From the NCBI RefSeq assembly GCF_016598615.1, contig NZ_CP066831.1, forward strand, positions 3,906,001 to 3,970,000: a DNA stretch of 64,000 nucleotides, in the 5' to 3' direction. The position numbers were made by a program, and so were the translations under genes. The notes beneath the pieces were generated by a model that was not told the origin of the DNA, did not search any database, and saw only the letters and a list, made by a program, of their open reading frames with translations. This document shows positions 16,842 to 24,407 of this stretch, piece by piece. Every line of letters starts with the position of its first letter. Position 1 is the stretch's first letter. The stretch comes from Streptomyces liliifuscus. Its GTDB lineage: Bacteria; Actinomycetota; Actinomycetes; Streptomycetales; Streptomycetaceae.

Positions 16842-17206
16842 GAAAGGGTCCTCCAAGACCGTGGATGAGGGCCGGTGCGCCGTCGCATGGCGTCACCGGC
16901 CCGCCCGAGTTGCAGGGAGCAGTGCTGTCGGTTGCGTCGACAGCACCGGTTGAACCCCCGCAACCACATCTGACCTGCGAAGTTGCAGAGTTGAGCAGTG
17001 GGGAGGGGTGGGGCCCTACGCGCCCGCGCGCGTAGGGCGGCGGAAAAACCGGCCGTGCAACCCCATCGCGGGGCCCTGTATGGCCGTTCACGGCTCGGGG
17101 GGTCTCGACCCACACGGAAGGGGGTCCGGGCGCCCTGCGGGCCGCCTACGGCTCCTGGCCCGTTGCGGGGATGCGGAGTCGCAGGCGGATGGTGCGGAGC
17201 GCCGGG
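16842..17206. other. non-coding gap with two hairpins, candidate transfer locus
   Basis: These 365 bp between the small membrane protein gene and traB hold no convincing ORF. Two stable hairpins are seen: a 9-bp stem (16922-16930 with 16938-16946) and a 10-bp stem (17014-17023 with 17028-17037). A CTGACCTGC motif is at 16970-16978. The gap contains the traB leader and is a reasonable place for the clt transfer site. Confidence 0.4.
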
Positions 17207-17515
17207 TCAGACCTTGGGGCGGGCGAGGCGGAAGGTGATGCCGCCGATGCCGATGGGTCCGGCGGTCTGGGCGATGACGGTGACCGTGTGGGCGGCGGCG
17301 TCGAGCAGCGCGCACAGGGCGGCCACCAGTCCCCAGCACCCCATGGCACAGGCGCCCGCGATGACCAGCGGGCCCAGGTAGTGGCCCAGCGGGCGCCCGC
17401 CCTGGTCGGTGGTGTGGACGACGATGACGACGGGTTGCCCGGTGGCTTCGGCGCGGCGGTAGGCGTCTGCGGGAATGTGCGGGGCGATGATCCCCGGAGG
17501 GTCACGATGGTCCAT
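17207..17515 (-). CDS. small AICE membrane protein
   Basis: The 102-residue protein from ATG 17515 (MDHRDPPGIIAP) has two adjacent hydrophobic segments at about residues 48-92, consistent with a two-TM hairpin. Small membrane proteins beside tra genes usually help intramycelial spreading (Spd). The family is not certain. It follows the zinc-binding gene by 19 bp in the transfer operon. Confidence 0.7.
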   Translation of the reverse strand: MDHRDPPGIIAPHIPADAYRRAEATGQPVVIVVHTTDQGGRPLGHYLGPLVIAGACAMGCWGLVAALCALLDAAAHTVTVIAQTAGPIGIGGITFRLARPKV

Positions 17516-17534
17516 CAGGGCTCCTTCCTCGCGA

Positions 17535-17900
17535 TCAGTTGGGGTAGGCGCAGGGAACGCAGGCACCGAGCGAGGCGGGGATGACGTATCCCGCGTCCGT
17601 GCGGCACTGCGGGCAGGTGCGGCGGGCGAGATTGGCCTTGGCCAGCGCCGCCCGTTTCGCCGGTGTCATCGGCCGGACCGGCTTCGCGTAGTCGAGGCGG
17701 TACAGGTAGGCGACCAGCGGGCCGCGCCGGTAGCGCGGGCGCAGGACCTGCGCGGCGATGGGCTGTCCGCCCGGACGCAGGCCACGCGCCCGCAACTGGC
17801 GGCGCGTGACCATGCCGTCCGGTGCCATCCGCCACGGGAAGGTGGGGATGCCGTAGCGGGCGCCGTTGGGGTCGAAGCACTTGCCGTACGAGCGGCCCAT
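17535..17900 (-). CDS. RRQRL-type zinc-binding protein of AICEs
   Basis: The 121-residue protein has TRRQLRARGLRPGG near residue 33 and a C-terminal four-cysteine zinc knuckle (CPQC ... CVPC). This matches a small family of unknown function found in actinomycete integrative elements. Its ATG 17900 shares a base with the upstream stop (TGATG), indicating translational coupling with the SpdB-like gene. A GTG one codon earlier is possible. Confidence 0.7.
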   Translation of the reverse strand: MGRSYGKCFDPNGARYGIPTFPWRMAPDGMVTRRQLRARGLRPGGQPIAAQVLRPRYRRGPLVAYLYRLDYAKPVRPMTPAKRAALAKANLARRTCPQCRTDAGYVIPASLGACVPCAYPN

Positions 17901-18793
17901 CACGGAGTGGTGGCGGCGCGTTCGGCGAGCAGGGTGTCACGCAGCATGCGCGCGTTGGCCGGAGAGGTGTGGACCTCGCGGCGGATGCCCTCAGCGGTCA
18001 CCTTCGCGGCCGGCCAACCGGCCGTCACCGTACGCGCCTCGTCGAGCAGTTGAGCCGGGGTCCGCTTCGGCCGCGCCGATCGGGCGACGACGGGAACGGT
18101 GCCGGTCGCCCGACGCGGTCGGATCGATGCGGCAGCCGCCGCGCGCTTCGCGGTCACCTTGACCGGAGCCGGGGCGATGGCACGTACCGGCTTGAACGGC
18201 AGAGCCGACTTCAGGAAGTCGACCGCGACCGGAGCGGGCATCCGCAGCGGAGCCACGGTGATCGGCGCGGGGGTCGATACCGTGAGGTCAGCCGTAGACC
18301 GATTCCTCATAGTCTCGGTAGATTCCTCCGCATTCGCGACCAGGGTCGGAATCGGGGCGGGGCGGTGGTGCAGCACCTTGGCGACCAGGTCCGAGCCGAA
18401 GTAGATCGACCCGACCGGAAGCGATGTCGCGAGCAGGACCAACGCGTAGTTGGCGGGGTCCCAGTCGGCGAGTCGACCCCAGTCGACCGACGCGCCGTGC
18501 AGCTCGGGAACGAGTCCGTGGACGTAGTTGAGGACCAGCGAGGCGAGCGTGTAGGTGCCCAGCACCTTCAGCGCGAACCGCTTGTCCCCCTCGTCCGTCA
18601 GAACCAGGGTCGCGAGCAGGGCCAGCGCCATCAGTCCGTCGACCACGAACGGGTAGAGCGTCGCGGCCGTGCTGTCCGCGCCGATCGCGCTGGCCACGTC
18701 CCGCAGCGCGTTCCACGAGACCCGGAACGCCATGCCGACCACGCCGACCAGGGCTAGGACCAGGAGGGCTTTGCCCTTGCGGTTCAGGTTCAT
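17900..18793 (-). CDS. SpdB-like DUF2637 membrane protein
   Basis: The 297-residue protein has four hydrophobic segments in its first 135 residues (LLVLALVGVVGMAF, LMALALLATLVL, TLASLVLNYV, ALVLLATSLPVG), the DUF2637 arrangement, then an Ala/Pro-rich basic tail with a helical end (TVTAGWPAAKVTAEGIRRE). Such proteins accompany TraB and are implicated in plasmid spreading. It overlaps the upstream small gene by 4 bp and the downstream zinc-protein start. Confidence 0.85.
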   Translation of the reverse strand: MNLNRKGKALLVLALVGVVGMAFRVSWNALRDVASAIGADSTAATLYPFVVDGLMALALLATLVLTDEGDKRFALKVLGTYTLASLVLNYVHGLVPELHGASVDWGRLADWDPANYALVLLATSLPVGSIYFGSDLVAKVLHHRPAPIPTLVANAEESTETMRNRSTADLTVSTPAPITVAPLRMPAPVAVDFLKSALPFKPVRAIAPAPVKVTAKRAAAAASIRPRRATGTVPVVARSARPKRTPAQLLDEARTVTAGWPAAKVTAEGIRREVHTSPANARMLRDTLLAERAATTP

Positions 18794-19056
18794 GCGCGCA
18801 CCTCCGGGAGGACCGGAGAGGCCGCGTTCGCCAGCAAGCGGCGGGCCGCCAGGACGCGGCGGCGGGCCCGACGGACACGCCGGGCGTCCAGCTCCGTCGG
18901 CGTGCGGTCCAACATGATGATCTGCGCGTCCAACAGGTCGATGTCCGCCCGGATGGCGGGCATCTCGCGTTCGATGGCGTCCAGCTCCGCGTCCGTCGGC
19001 TCCATGAAGTCGGCGAACGCGGTAACAGCATCCTGAACAGTGACGATGGTGCTCAT
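18790..19056 (-). CDS. small acidic protein of the transfer operon
   Basis: This 88-residue protein from ATG 19056 (MSTIVTVQDAVTAFADFME) is acidic in the first half and very basic in the second (ARRVRRARRRVLAARR), and is predicted all-helical. It resembles small proteins (DUF6284-like) found before SpdB genes in Streptomyces elements. It heads the transfer operon with a GAGAGGAAC site and overlaps the SpdB-like gene by ATGA. Confidence 0.7.
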   Translation of the reverse strand: MSTIVTVQDAVTAFADFMEPTDAELDAIEREMPAIRADIDLLDAQIIMLDRTPTELDARRVRRARRRVLAARRLLANAASPVLPEVRA

Positions 19057-19377
19057 AGGGTCGTGGTTCCTCTCACCAGGAACGGCCCGAACAGCGGCCC
19101 CGGTGTTCCCGCACCGGGGCCGCCCGCCGTTGAAGTCGGTAGATCCGGCTCCCCTCAGCGCTGCTCGTACGAGACGAGCAGCGGAGGCAACCGGCCACAG
19201 CAGATGAGCTGCGGAAAGGTCGAATTCCGTTGCACTCACACGCGGGGCGAACCCCACTTGTGCCGCCCACTTGGTCGCAGAGGTAGGGCAGTCACCTCAG
19301 GCACGCTGTTCAGTTCTCAACCAATGCGCGCTCACTTCGTACTCACCCCTGCGGGCTTTCCTCCGGGCACATCCCTA
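19057..19377. promoter_or_regulatory. leader and promoter region of transfer operon
   Basis: The leader of the minus-strand operon has three inverted repeats: GTTCCT (19066-19071) with AGGAAC (19078-19083), which would enclose the ribosome site; a strong 12-bp stem (19094-19105 with 19112-19123); and a 10-bp stem (19159-19168 with 19174-19183). The strong stem resembles an attenuator. Further upstream nothing is evident before the GntR operators. Confidence 0.5.
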
Positions 19378-19432
19378 AGGTTCCCTAGGGTTCCCTGTGG
19401 TGTCAAGCGGTAAGGTAGGGAACCTCAGGGAA
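19378..19432. promoter_or_regulatory. clustered operator upstream of GntR gene
   Basis: AGGTTCCCT (19378-19386) and GGTTCCCT (19389-19396) are repeated in inverted form as AGGGAACCT (19417-19425) and CAGGGAA (19426-19432). The four half-sites flank the likely promoter of the GntR gene, and the spacing of 10 bp between direct copies places them on one face of the helix. Autorepression, and control of the divergent transfer operon, is the natural reading. Confidence 0.7.
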
Positions 19433-19454
19433 GTGACGACAAGGAGCGAGCGAC

Positions 19455-20213
19455 ATGGCAGGCCAGGCCGACAATCGGGCCCCGTACGCGAAGATTGCCG
19501 CCCACTACACGGAGTTGATCGCGTCTGGTCAGCTACAGCCGGGATCACTCTTGCCGAGCATCAAGAACCTCGCGGAAGAGTGGAAGGTGAGCACTGCGAC
19601 GGCCGAGAAAGCCCTGCGCAAGCTGCGCAACGAGGGGCTTGTTCGCGGCATCCACGGCATCGGAACCGAGGTTCTAGACCGGCCGGCTTCGATGTCGTCG
19701 GGGTCCCAACGCCAGGATCGAGGACGCCGGACCGGGTCCAGTTGGGGGCAGGGCGAAAGGTCCGACTCGCATCAGGCGGCAGTGGTGCCCGCACCCGCCG
19801 AAGTAGCCCAAGCGCTGGACATCGAGCTTGGCTCTGATGTGGTCCGCCGTAGCCGGGTCTACAGGGACCGGCACGGCATCGTGGCCCACAGCACGTCTTG
19901 GATTCCTGCTCGATACGGGAAGCTGATCCCTCAGCTAGCAAAGAGTGAGCGTCTGACAGGCGGAACGTCGCTCCAGCTCATCACCCAGGTGACCGGCCAC
20001 CCGATCAGCCACAGAATCGACACCGCTTCGGCTCACCTCCTGACGCCGGAGTACGCACGGCTCTTGGAGCTTGACGCCGATGGCCCGCTGGAGGAACCGG
20101 TAGTCGTGATGACAGCGAGGTTCGTCGACAGCGAAGGCAACATCGTTGAGTACGGCGTGGACCTCGGGGGCCCGGGCCGTACATGGCGCACGGAATCGGA
20201 GGTCTCCGCGTGA
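19455..20213 (+). CDS. GntR/HutC-family regulator, KorSA-like
   Basis: The 252-residue protein has an N-terminal GntR winged helix (SLLPSIKNLAEEWKVSTATA, residues about 30-75) and a C-terminal UTRA-type domain (about 110-245). AICEs such as pSAM2 use a GntR repressor (KorSA) to hold transfer in check, and this gene occupies the equivalent place at the head of the divergent transfer operon. A GGAGCGAGCG stretch precedes ATG 19455. The gene overlaps the next by GTGA. Confidence 0.88.
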   Translation: MAGQADNRAPYAKIAAHYTELIASGQLQPGSLLPSIKNLAEEWKVSTATAEKALRKLRNEGLVRGIHGIGTEVLDRPASMSSGSQRQDRGRRTGSSWGQGERSDSHQAAVVPAPAEVAQALDIELGSDVVRRSRVYRDRHGIVAHSTSWIPARYGKLIPQLAKSERLTGGTSLQLITQVTGHPISHRIDTASAHLLTPEYARLLELDADGPLEEPVVVMTARFVDSEGNIVEYGVDLGGPGRTWRTESEVSA

Positions 20214-20902
20214 GGGTCGTGGATGACACTCTCGTGAGCGTGCTCGAAGACCGCCTAGGAACACTGCTCGTCGAGCGCAGGACTGGCACAATCACGCCTG
20301 AAGCCGAAGCAGAGATAGAAGCCATCGCCCAGACCTTGACGAGACCGATGCAACCACGCCTGCCCTTCTGCGTCCTGATGGCCGGACTTCCCGGCTCCGG
20401 AAAAACCACCCTCTCCCGCGCCCTCACAGCCCGTGGGTTCGTACGGCTGTGCCCAGATGAGGAGATGTACCGCCGACATGGCGTCTACGGGGTGGACTTC
20501 CCCCGGGGCACCTTCCCCACCCTGGAACGGCCGGTCCTCGATGACGTGGCGGGGGAACTGAGCACACAGCTCAAGGCGGGACACGATGTGGTCGTTGACC
20601 ACGGCTTTTGGACCCCCGAGGATCGGAAAAAATGGCGAGCCATCGCCACTGACGCCGGCGCCGTACCTGTGCTTGTCTACCTCGCGGCTAGCCACGATGA
20701 GCTTTGGGCAAGGATCAGCAAGCGCAACGAACTCCACGAGAACGATCCAAACTCGATCTACTTCGCAGAGAGCGACCTACAGCGCTACCGCATGCGATTC
20801 GTCCCCCCTGAGGCAAACGAATCGCATCTCACATACGACGGCGATGCAGCTGCCGTGATCGCGGCCCTGAACGACTCACACTCTCAACGCTTGCAGGACT
20901 GA
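20210..20902 (+). CDS. P-loop kinase-like ATPase (AAA_33 / zeta-toxin-like)
   Basis: The 230-residue protein has Walker A GLPGSGKT at 59-66, a DEEMYRRHG segment, and VVDHGFWTPEDRKKW as the second acidic motif. This matches the small kinase family that includes zeta toxins and RNA or sugar kinases. The GTG start at 20210 overlaps the GntR stop (GTGA), so it is co-translated with the regulator. A toxin role has no direct support: no epsilon-type antitoxin is adjacent. Confidence 0.75.
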   Translation: MRVVDDTLVSVLEDRLGTLLVERRTGTITPEAEAEIEAIAQTLTRPMQPRLPFCVLMAGLPGSGKTTLSRALTARGFVRLCPDEEMYRRHGVYGVDFPRGTFPTLERPVLDDVAGELSTQLKAGHDVVVDHGFWTPEDRKKWRAIATDAGAVPVLVYLAASHDELWARISKRNELHENDPNSIYFAESDLQRYRMRFVPPEANESHLTYDGDAAAVIAALNDSHSQRLQD

Positions 20903-20993
20903 TACGAGGTCAGGCGGGCAGTGCTCCACCTCAAGCTCTGTCTCATTTGGCCTGCCGTTTTAACGTCGCCGCTAACCTCACCTGGGGGTGATT

Positions 20994-21821
20994 ATGACTG
21001 AACCGGTGACGCTGATCACCATAGAGCAGCAGATCATCGAGTGGGAAGCGACCGTTAATGAACGGCTGTTCCAGAGAAGGCTTGCGAGGATATGGATCTT
21101 CGGCCTGATTCCATTGCTGGTGACAGGAATTGTCGCAGGAAACATCCTCATTGACTTCTCAAGGCCCGGCAATGGACGTGCAGCACTAAACTATTCACTA
21201 TCCATTCCGCTCATTATCAGCCTTTTCGGCGCTCCTCCATCTTGGTGGACGGCCCGGAATAACCTACATACAGCACAATTGCGACTGAGACAGAAGCAGG
21301 CCCTAAGGGAGGCGATGCAGCCCAGGGCCAGTGATGCCGGGCGACAGACATCCGAAGCGTTTCGAAGTTACCGAGAAGCCATTCCTGCACTCCTTGATGA
21401 CTATAGACGTGGGGCCGAGAAGTATAGAACTCGTCACAATTGGTTCCAGATTGCAGTTATCGTCGGATCGATCCTCACCTCTGTCGCGACAACGGCGGCA
21501 GCCGAACAGGGTTTTTGGAGTTGGCTCGCCGTGGCCCTCAGCTCAGTTGTAAGCGTCTCGGCAGGAATCATCTCGTACTTCAAGTTTCGAGAGAGAAGTA
21601 TGAATCTTCAGCAAACTGCAGATTCCGTCGACCAGGAGATTCAAGCCTTCACTCTCGGAATTCGCCGTTATAAGAACTTGAACGCCGATCAAGCAGCCGC
21701 CGAATTCGCCGAAGAAATTGAACGCATCAAGGAAGAGCAACGAAAAAAGGAGCTACAGCTAGAGCAGCCACCTGAGGCGCAACAACAGGCTTCCGGAAGC
21801 AATGGAACGGTTCAGTCCTGA
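20994..21821 (+). CDS. DUF4231/SLATT membrane protein
   Basis: The 275-residue protein has hydrophobic segments at about 34-52, 67-84, 149-168 and 174-196, each pair followed by a long helical region. The last part (about 210-265) is a charged coiled-coil-like helix. This is the DUF4231 pattern, one of the SLATT families predicted to be membrane-disrupting effectors in nucleotide-driven immunity. No cyclic-nucleotide synthase is adjacent. ATG 20994 is used because GGGGG lies 5 bases upstream; a GTG at 20988 overlaps it. Base composition is clearly AT-richer than the core. Confidence 0.8.
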   Translation: MTEPVTLITIEQQIIEWEATVNERLFQRRLARIWIFGLIPLLVTGIVAGNILIDFSRPGNGRAALNYSLSIPLIISLFGAPPSWWTARNNLHTAQLRLRQKQALREAMQPRASDAGRQTSEAFRSYREAIPALLDDYRRGAEKYRTRHNWFQIAVIVGSILTSVATTAAAEQGFWSWLAVALSSVVSVSAGIISYFKFRERSMNLQQTADSVDQEIQAFTLGIRRYKNLNADQAAAEFAEEIERIKEEQRKKELQLEQPPEAQQQASGSNGTVQS

Positions 21822-21987
21822 GCACTACAAGGCGCGACCATAAGGACAGCGACAGCCCTTCCCCGCCGGGCCGCCCCCGAGCCCCCACAGCTTGCGTTCG
21901 CAGCTTAAATCGTGGTCTCACTAATGGCCTCAATGCCCGATCGTTCCAGGGTGATAAAAGACCCGTTCCGCGGCTGGGCGGTTGACT

Positions 21988-23379
21988 CTATGACTCTACG
22001 GCATCCGACGGTTGCATAATCTCACCAACGCGCTTGACAAGAAAGTTGACCGACTGGGCATTGCGAATCTTTTCTACGTAGCCCTCTTGGAATTCGCAAA
22101 ATCTCGCCAAGCAGAGTAGCACCATCAGCCTCAGGGATTCTGCCAGCCAGTACAACTCCACGGTTGACGCGCCAGGCCCCTTGCCTTTGTCGTGATGCAC
22201 CATTCTGTTACGAGCGTCAGTCACAGCCTTGGCCCAATGTTGCGCATCACATTTCAAGACAGAAGGAAGATCAGCATACTCAGCAAGCTCGATTAGGCGA
22301 TCCCGGAGGCGGGGTTCATTCGAATGCAGAAGTTGTTGGCTCAGCCATGAGCGATATTTCTTGGGAACATGACGTACGAGCATGCGCCTGAAGTGTTTAT
22401 ACTCATCTGCCGGGCGAAGTTCATTCGGAAACTCCATCCGGTGAAGTGTTTCAGCGGCCGAAACTGCGTTGAAGAATTTGTTCTCCGTGTACATCTGACT
22501 GTACTTCGATGAAAGCATCAGGCCAAGCACTACACGCCGTCCGCGAACGAAATTAAACCAGCGCGCTACGGACGGAATGTCTCCAATTTCCTTCAACTTG
22601 AGGACCATGTCACTGGGCTTCGACTCTTTCACTCTGGTGTACGCGGGTTGCTGCCCATAAGCCTGGACGAAACTGGGCTTACTGTCACCCTCGCCACTCC
22701 CTACCGGAATCTCCAGCGTAATATGCGTCGGCACTGAAACTGCATCGGTGGTCGCCGTCAGCAGATCTTGCAGTACGGTTACATCCCCCACAATGGATTC
22801 GAATCCAACGGGATCTTCGTACGCAATACTGATCGAGAAGTCTTGTTCGAATCCCGGATTCTGTTGATTACCAAGAATCTTCCAAACACCGCCAATGGAA
22901 ATCTTGCACCCGTCAGCAGGATGTTCAATCTTTTCCATTGGCGTCAGCGTGAGTCCAGCTTTTACGAGCTTGTTCTGCGCATCGAAAACGTGCTCACGGG
23001 AAACTGATGAATACCCAATCCAGTCGTAGAGGTTGTTGAACCGAACTGAAACGCGGTTGAACACTACGGATTCAGGAGCCAGCAACGCTTGGCCGGCAAA
23101 CATGTACTCAACCCGATAGTCTTCACGCATAAACCCTGGCGACTCAAATCGGCGTGAAGCTCGACTGGATCCGATAAGGGTCAGGAACCTCTTCCCTGCT
23201 ACGCCATGGATGATTGAAGCCTCGGGCCCATTCTCCATATCACCGAAGGGCGTCTCTGAAAAACCGCCGATCAGTGAAAGCCTAGTCCCCGTTATGGGAG
23301 AAAAGGAAACCCGCCCGGCTACCTGGTCCTCCTCCTGGTTGGGCAACCAGAAGAGACCATCGCTTTCGAACGACTCCAC
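21988..23379 (-). CDS. ApeA-like HEPN anti-phage protein
   Basis: The 463-residue protein starts at GTG 23379 with a GAGG site. Its N-terminus (GLFWLPNQEEDQVAGRVSFS) matches the ApeA N-terminal domain, and the C-terminal half ends in a helical HEPN domain with the RNase-type motif R390-N-R-M-V-H395 (Rx4H). ApeA is known from E. coli as a single-gene abortive-infection defence, and HEPN domains commonly cleave RNA. The gene is AT-rich, convergent with the DUF4231 gene and the last gene before attR, a typical cargo position. Confidence 0.82.
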   Translation of the reverse strand: MESFESDGLFWLPNQEEDQVAGRVSFSPITGTRLSLIGGFSETPFGDMENGPEASIIHGVAGKRFLTLIGSSRASRRFESPGFMREDYRVEYMFAGQALLAPESVVFNRVSVRFNNLYDWIGYSSVSREHVFDAQNKLVKAGLTLTPMEKIEHPADGCKISIGGVWKILGNQQNPGFEQDFSISIAYEDPVGFESIVGDVTVLQDLLTATTDAVSVPTHITLEIPVGSGEGDSKPSFVQAYGQQPAYTRVKESKPSDMVLKLKEIGDIPSVARWFNFVRGRRVVLGLMLSSKYSQMYTENKFFNAVSAAETLHRMEFPNELRPADEYKHFRRMLVRHVPKKYRSWLSQQLLHSNEPRLRDRLIELAEYADLPSVLKCDAQHWAKAVTDARNRMVHHDKGKGPGASTVELYWLAESLRLMVLLCLARFCEFQEGYVEKIRNAQSVNFLVKRVGEIMQPSDAVES

Positions 23380-23395
23380 AGGCTGCCTCGAAATC

Positions 23396-23442
23396 CTAGT
23401 TGGATATCAACTAGCACAGTTTAGGGAAGCCGTTGCTTCCCT
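23396..23442. promoter_or_regulatory. two inverted repeats upstream of apeA-like gene
   Basis: CTAGTTG (23396-23402) and CAACTAG (23408-23414) form one palindrome, and AGGGAAGC (23423-23430) with GCTTCCCT (23435-23442) another, within 65 bp of the GTG start. The second shares AGGGAA/TTCCCT with the GntR operator at 19378-19432. The rest of 23443-23691 has no recognisable gene or motif. Confidence 0.5.
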
Positions 23443-23691
23443 GCGAGCAATTTACGGAGATCCGGCACTCAAGGCGGACTGCTCCGGAGCCGTCCGGGCC
23501 CAACACGAGGAGCACTCAGTCGATCAAGACACAGGGCCCCTCGTGTGGGACTCGCCCTCGGCCACCGGGCCGCCTGTGGGCCGTCCGGGGGCGGCCCACG
23601 ACGACCAACAACGACCAAGAACAACAGCTACCAGGCAGCTCCCCAGGGGGATGCGGGACAGGGCTGCACCTCGCCGCAAGGCCAGTTCAAT

Positions 23692-23705
23692 ACCAGCGCT
23701 ACTGA
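23692..23705 (+). repeat. attR core
   Basis: This is an exact copy of the last 14 bp of hisN. It reads in frame as a Gln-Arg-Tyr-stop ending, showing that the element carries its own replacement 3' end. Core chromosome resumes after it. Confidence 0.8.
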
Positions 23706-23828
23706 GGCGCCCGGGGGCAGTTGAGGCACTGACGGGCGAGAAGGCGCCCCAAATATCGCCCGCACACGCCCTCTTGTTGACCGTCTCTTTAACTGCGACT
23801 CTGAGAGTCCCCCCACTTGTGAACTTGT

Positions 23829-23850
23829 GAATCCGTTAACTAACGGATTC
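23829..23850. promoter_or_regulatory. inverted repeat upstream of CBS gene
   Basis: GAATCCGTTA (23829-23838) and TAACGGATTC (23841-23850) form a perfect 10-bp palindrome with a 2-bp spacer, 2 bp before the AGGAGG ribosome site. It may be an operator or an mRNA hairpin acting on translation. Confidence 0.5.
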
Positions 23851-23869
23851 GTAGGAGGTGGCTCCGTCC

Positions 23870-24262
23870 ATGCTCGTCCGCGACGCCATGAGCACGGTGG
23901 TCCTCACCATCGGACCCGCTCACACCCTCCGGCAGGCCGCCGCGCTGATGTCCGCACGCCGCGTGGGCGCGGCCGTGGTTCTCGACCCCGACGAAGGCGG
24001 GCTCGGCATCCTCACCGAGCGCGACATCCTCAACTCCGTAGGCCTGGGCCAGAGCCCGGACGCCGAGCGGGCCCATGCCCACACGACCACCGACGTGGTG
24101 TTCGCCGCCCCGACCTGGACGCTGGAGGAGGCGTCCCTCGCCATGACCCACGGCGGTTTCCGCCACCTCGTCGTCCTCGACCACGGCGAGCCGGTCGGCA
24201 TCGTCTCGGTCCGCGACATCATCCGCTGCTGGGCACCACTGCGGCAGCACGCCACGGCCTGA
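23870..24262 (+). CDS. CBS-pair domain protein
   Basis: The 130-residue protein consists of two CBS motifs (VRDAMSTVVLTIGPAHTLRQ ... GILTERDIL and TTDVVFAAPTWTLEEASLAM ... GIVSVRDII). CBS pairs usually bind adenine nucleotides and regulate a partner. No partner is visible. ATG 23870 is chosen because the GTG at 23858 overlaps the AGGAGG site at 23853. Confidence 0.88.
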   Translation: MLVRDAMSTVVLTIGPAHTLRQAAALMSARRVGAAVVLDPDEGGLGILTERDILNSVGLGQSPDAERAHAHTTTDVVFAAPTWTLEEASLAMTHGGFRHLVVLDHGEPVGIVSVRDIIRCWAPLRQHATA

Positions 24263-24342
24263 GCCCACCGGGCTCGAGCAGTCCTGCTTGAGCCCGACTC
24301 TCCTTGCGCGCGACTCTTCTTGAGCACGGCCCGGAAGGCGAA

Positions 24343-24376
24343 CGGGCCGGATCTCCGGTACGGGAGATCCGGCCCG
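24343..24376. terminator. terminator of catalase gene
   Basis: A perfect 14-bp stem (24343-24356 with 24363-24376) and a 6-nt loop lie 32 bp past the catalase stop. It is placed between the convergent CBS and catalase genes and can serve both. Confidence 0.8.
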
Positions 24377-24407
24377 CTCTTCGACGACAAGCGTTCCAGT
24401 GCTGGTG

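Larger units (their letters stand above)
9806..23705. mobile_element. integrated AICE (integrative conjugative element), about 13.9 kb
   Basis: The element is bounded by 14-bp direct repeats (9806-9819 and 23692-23705) derived from the hisN 3' end. It contains int and xis next to the left end, a Prim-Pol/ATPase replication pair, TraB and Spd-like transfer genes, a GntR-family regulator and AT-richer cargo. This is the standard AICE module order (int-xis-rep-tra-regulator). There is no relaxase, as expected for TraB-type double-stranded transfer. All modules look intact, so it may still be mobile. Confidence 0.9.

Noticed and set aside
20210..20902. zeta toxin of a toxin-antitoxin pair
   Set aside because: The fold fits, but there is no small epsilon-like antitoxin gene beside it; the upstream partner is a GntR regulator.
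20994..23379. complete CBASS operon
   Set aside because: A SLATT-type effector is present, but no CD-NTase/SMODS synthase or Cap gene lies in the element.
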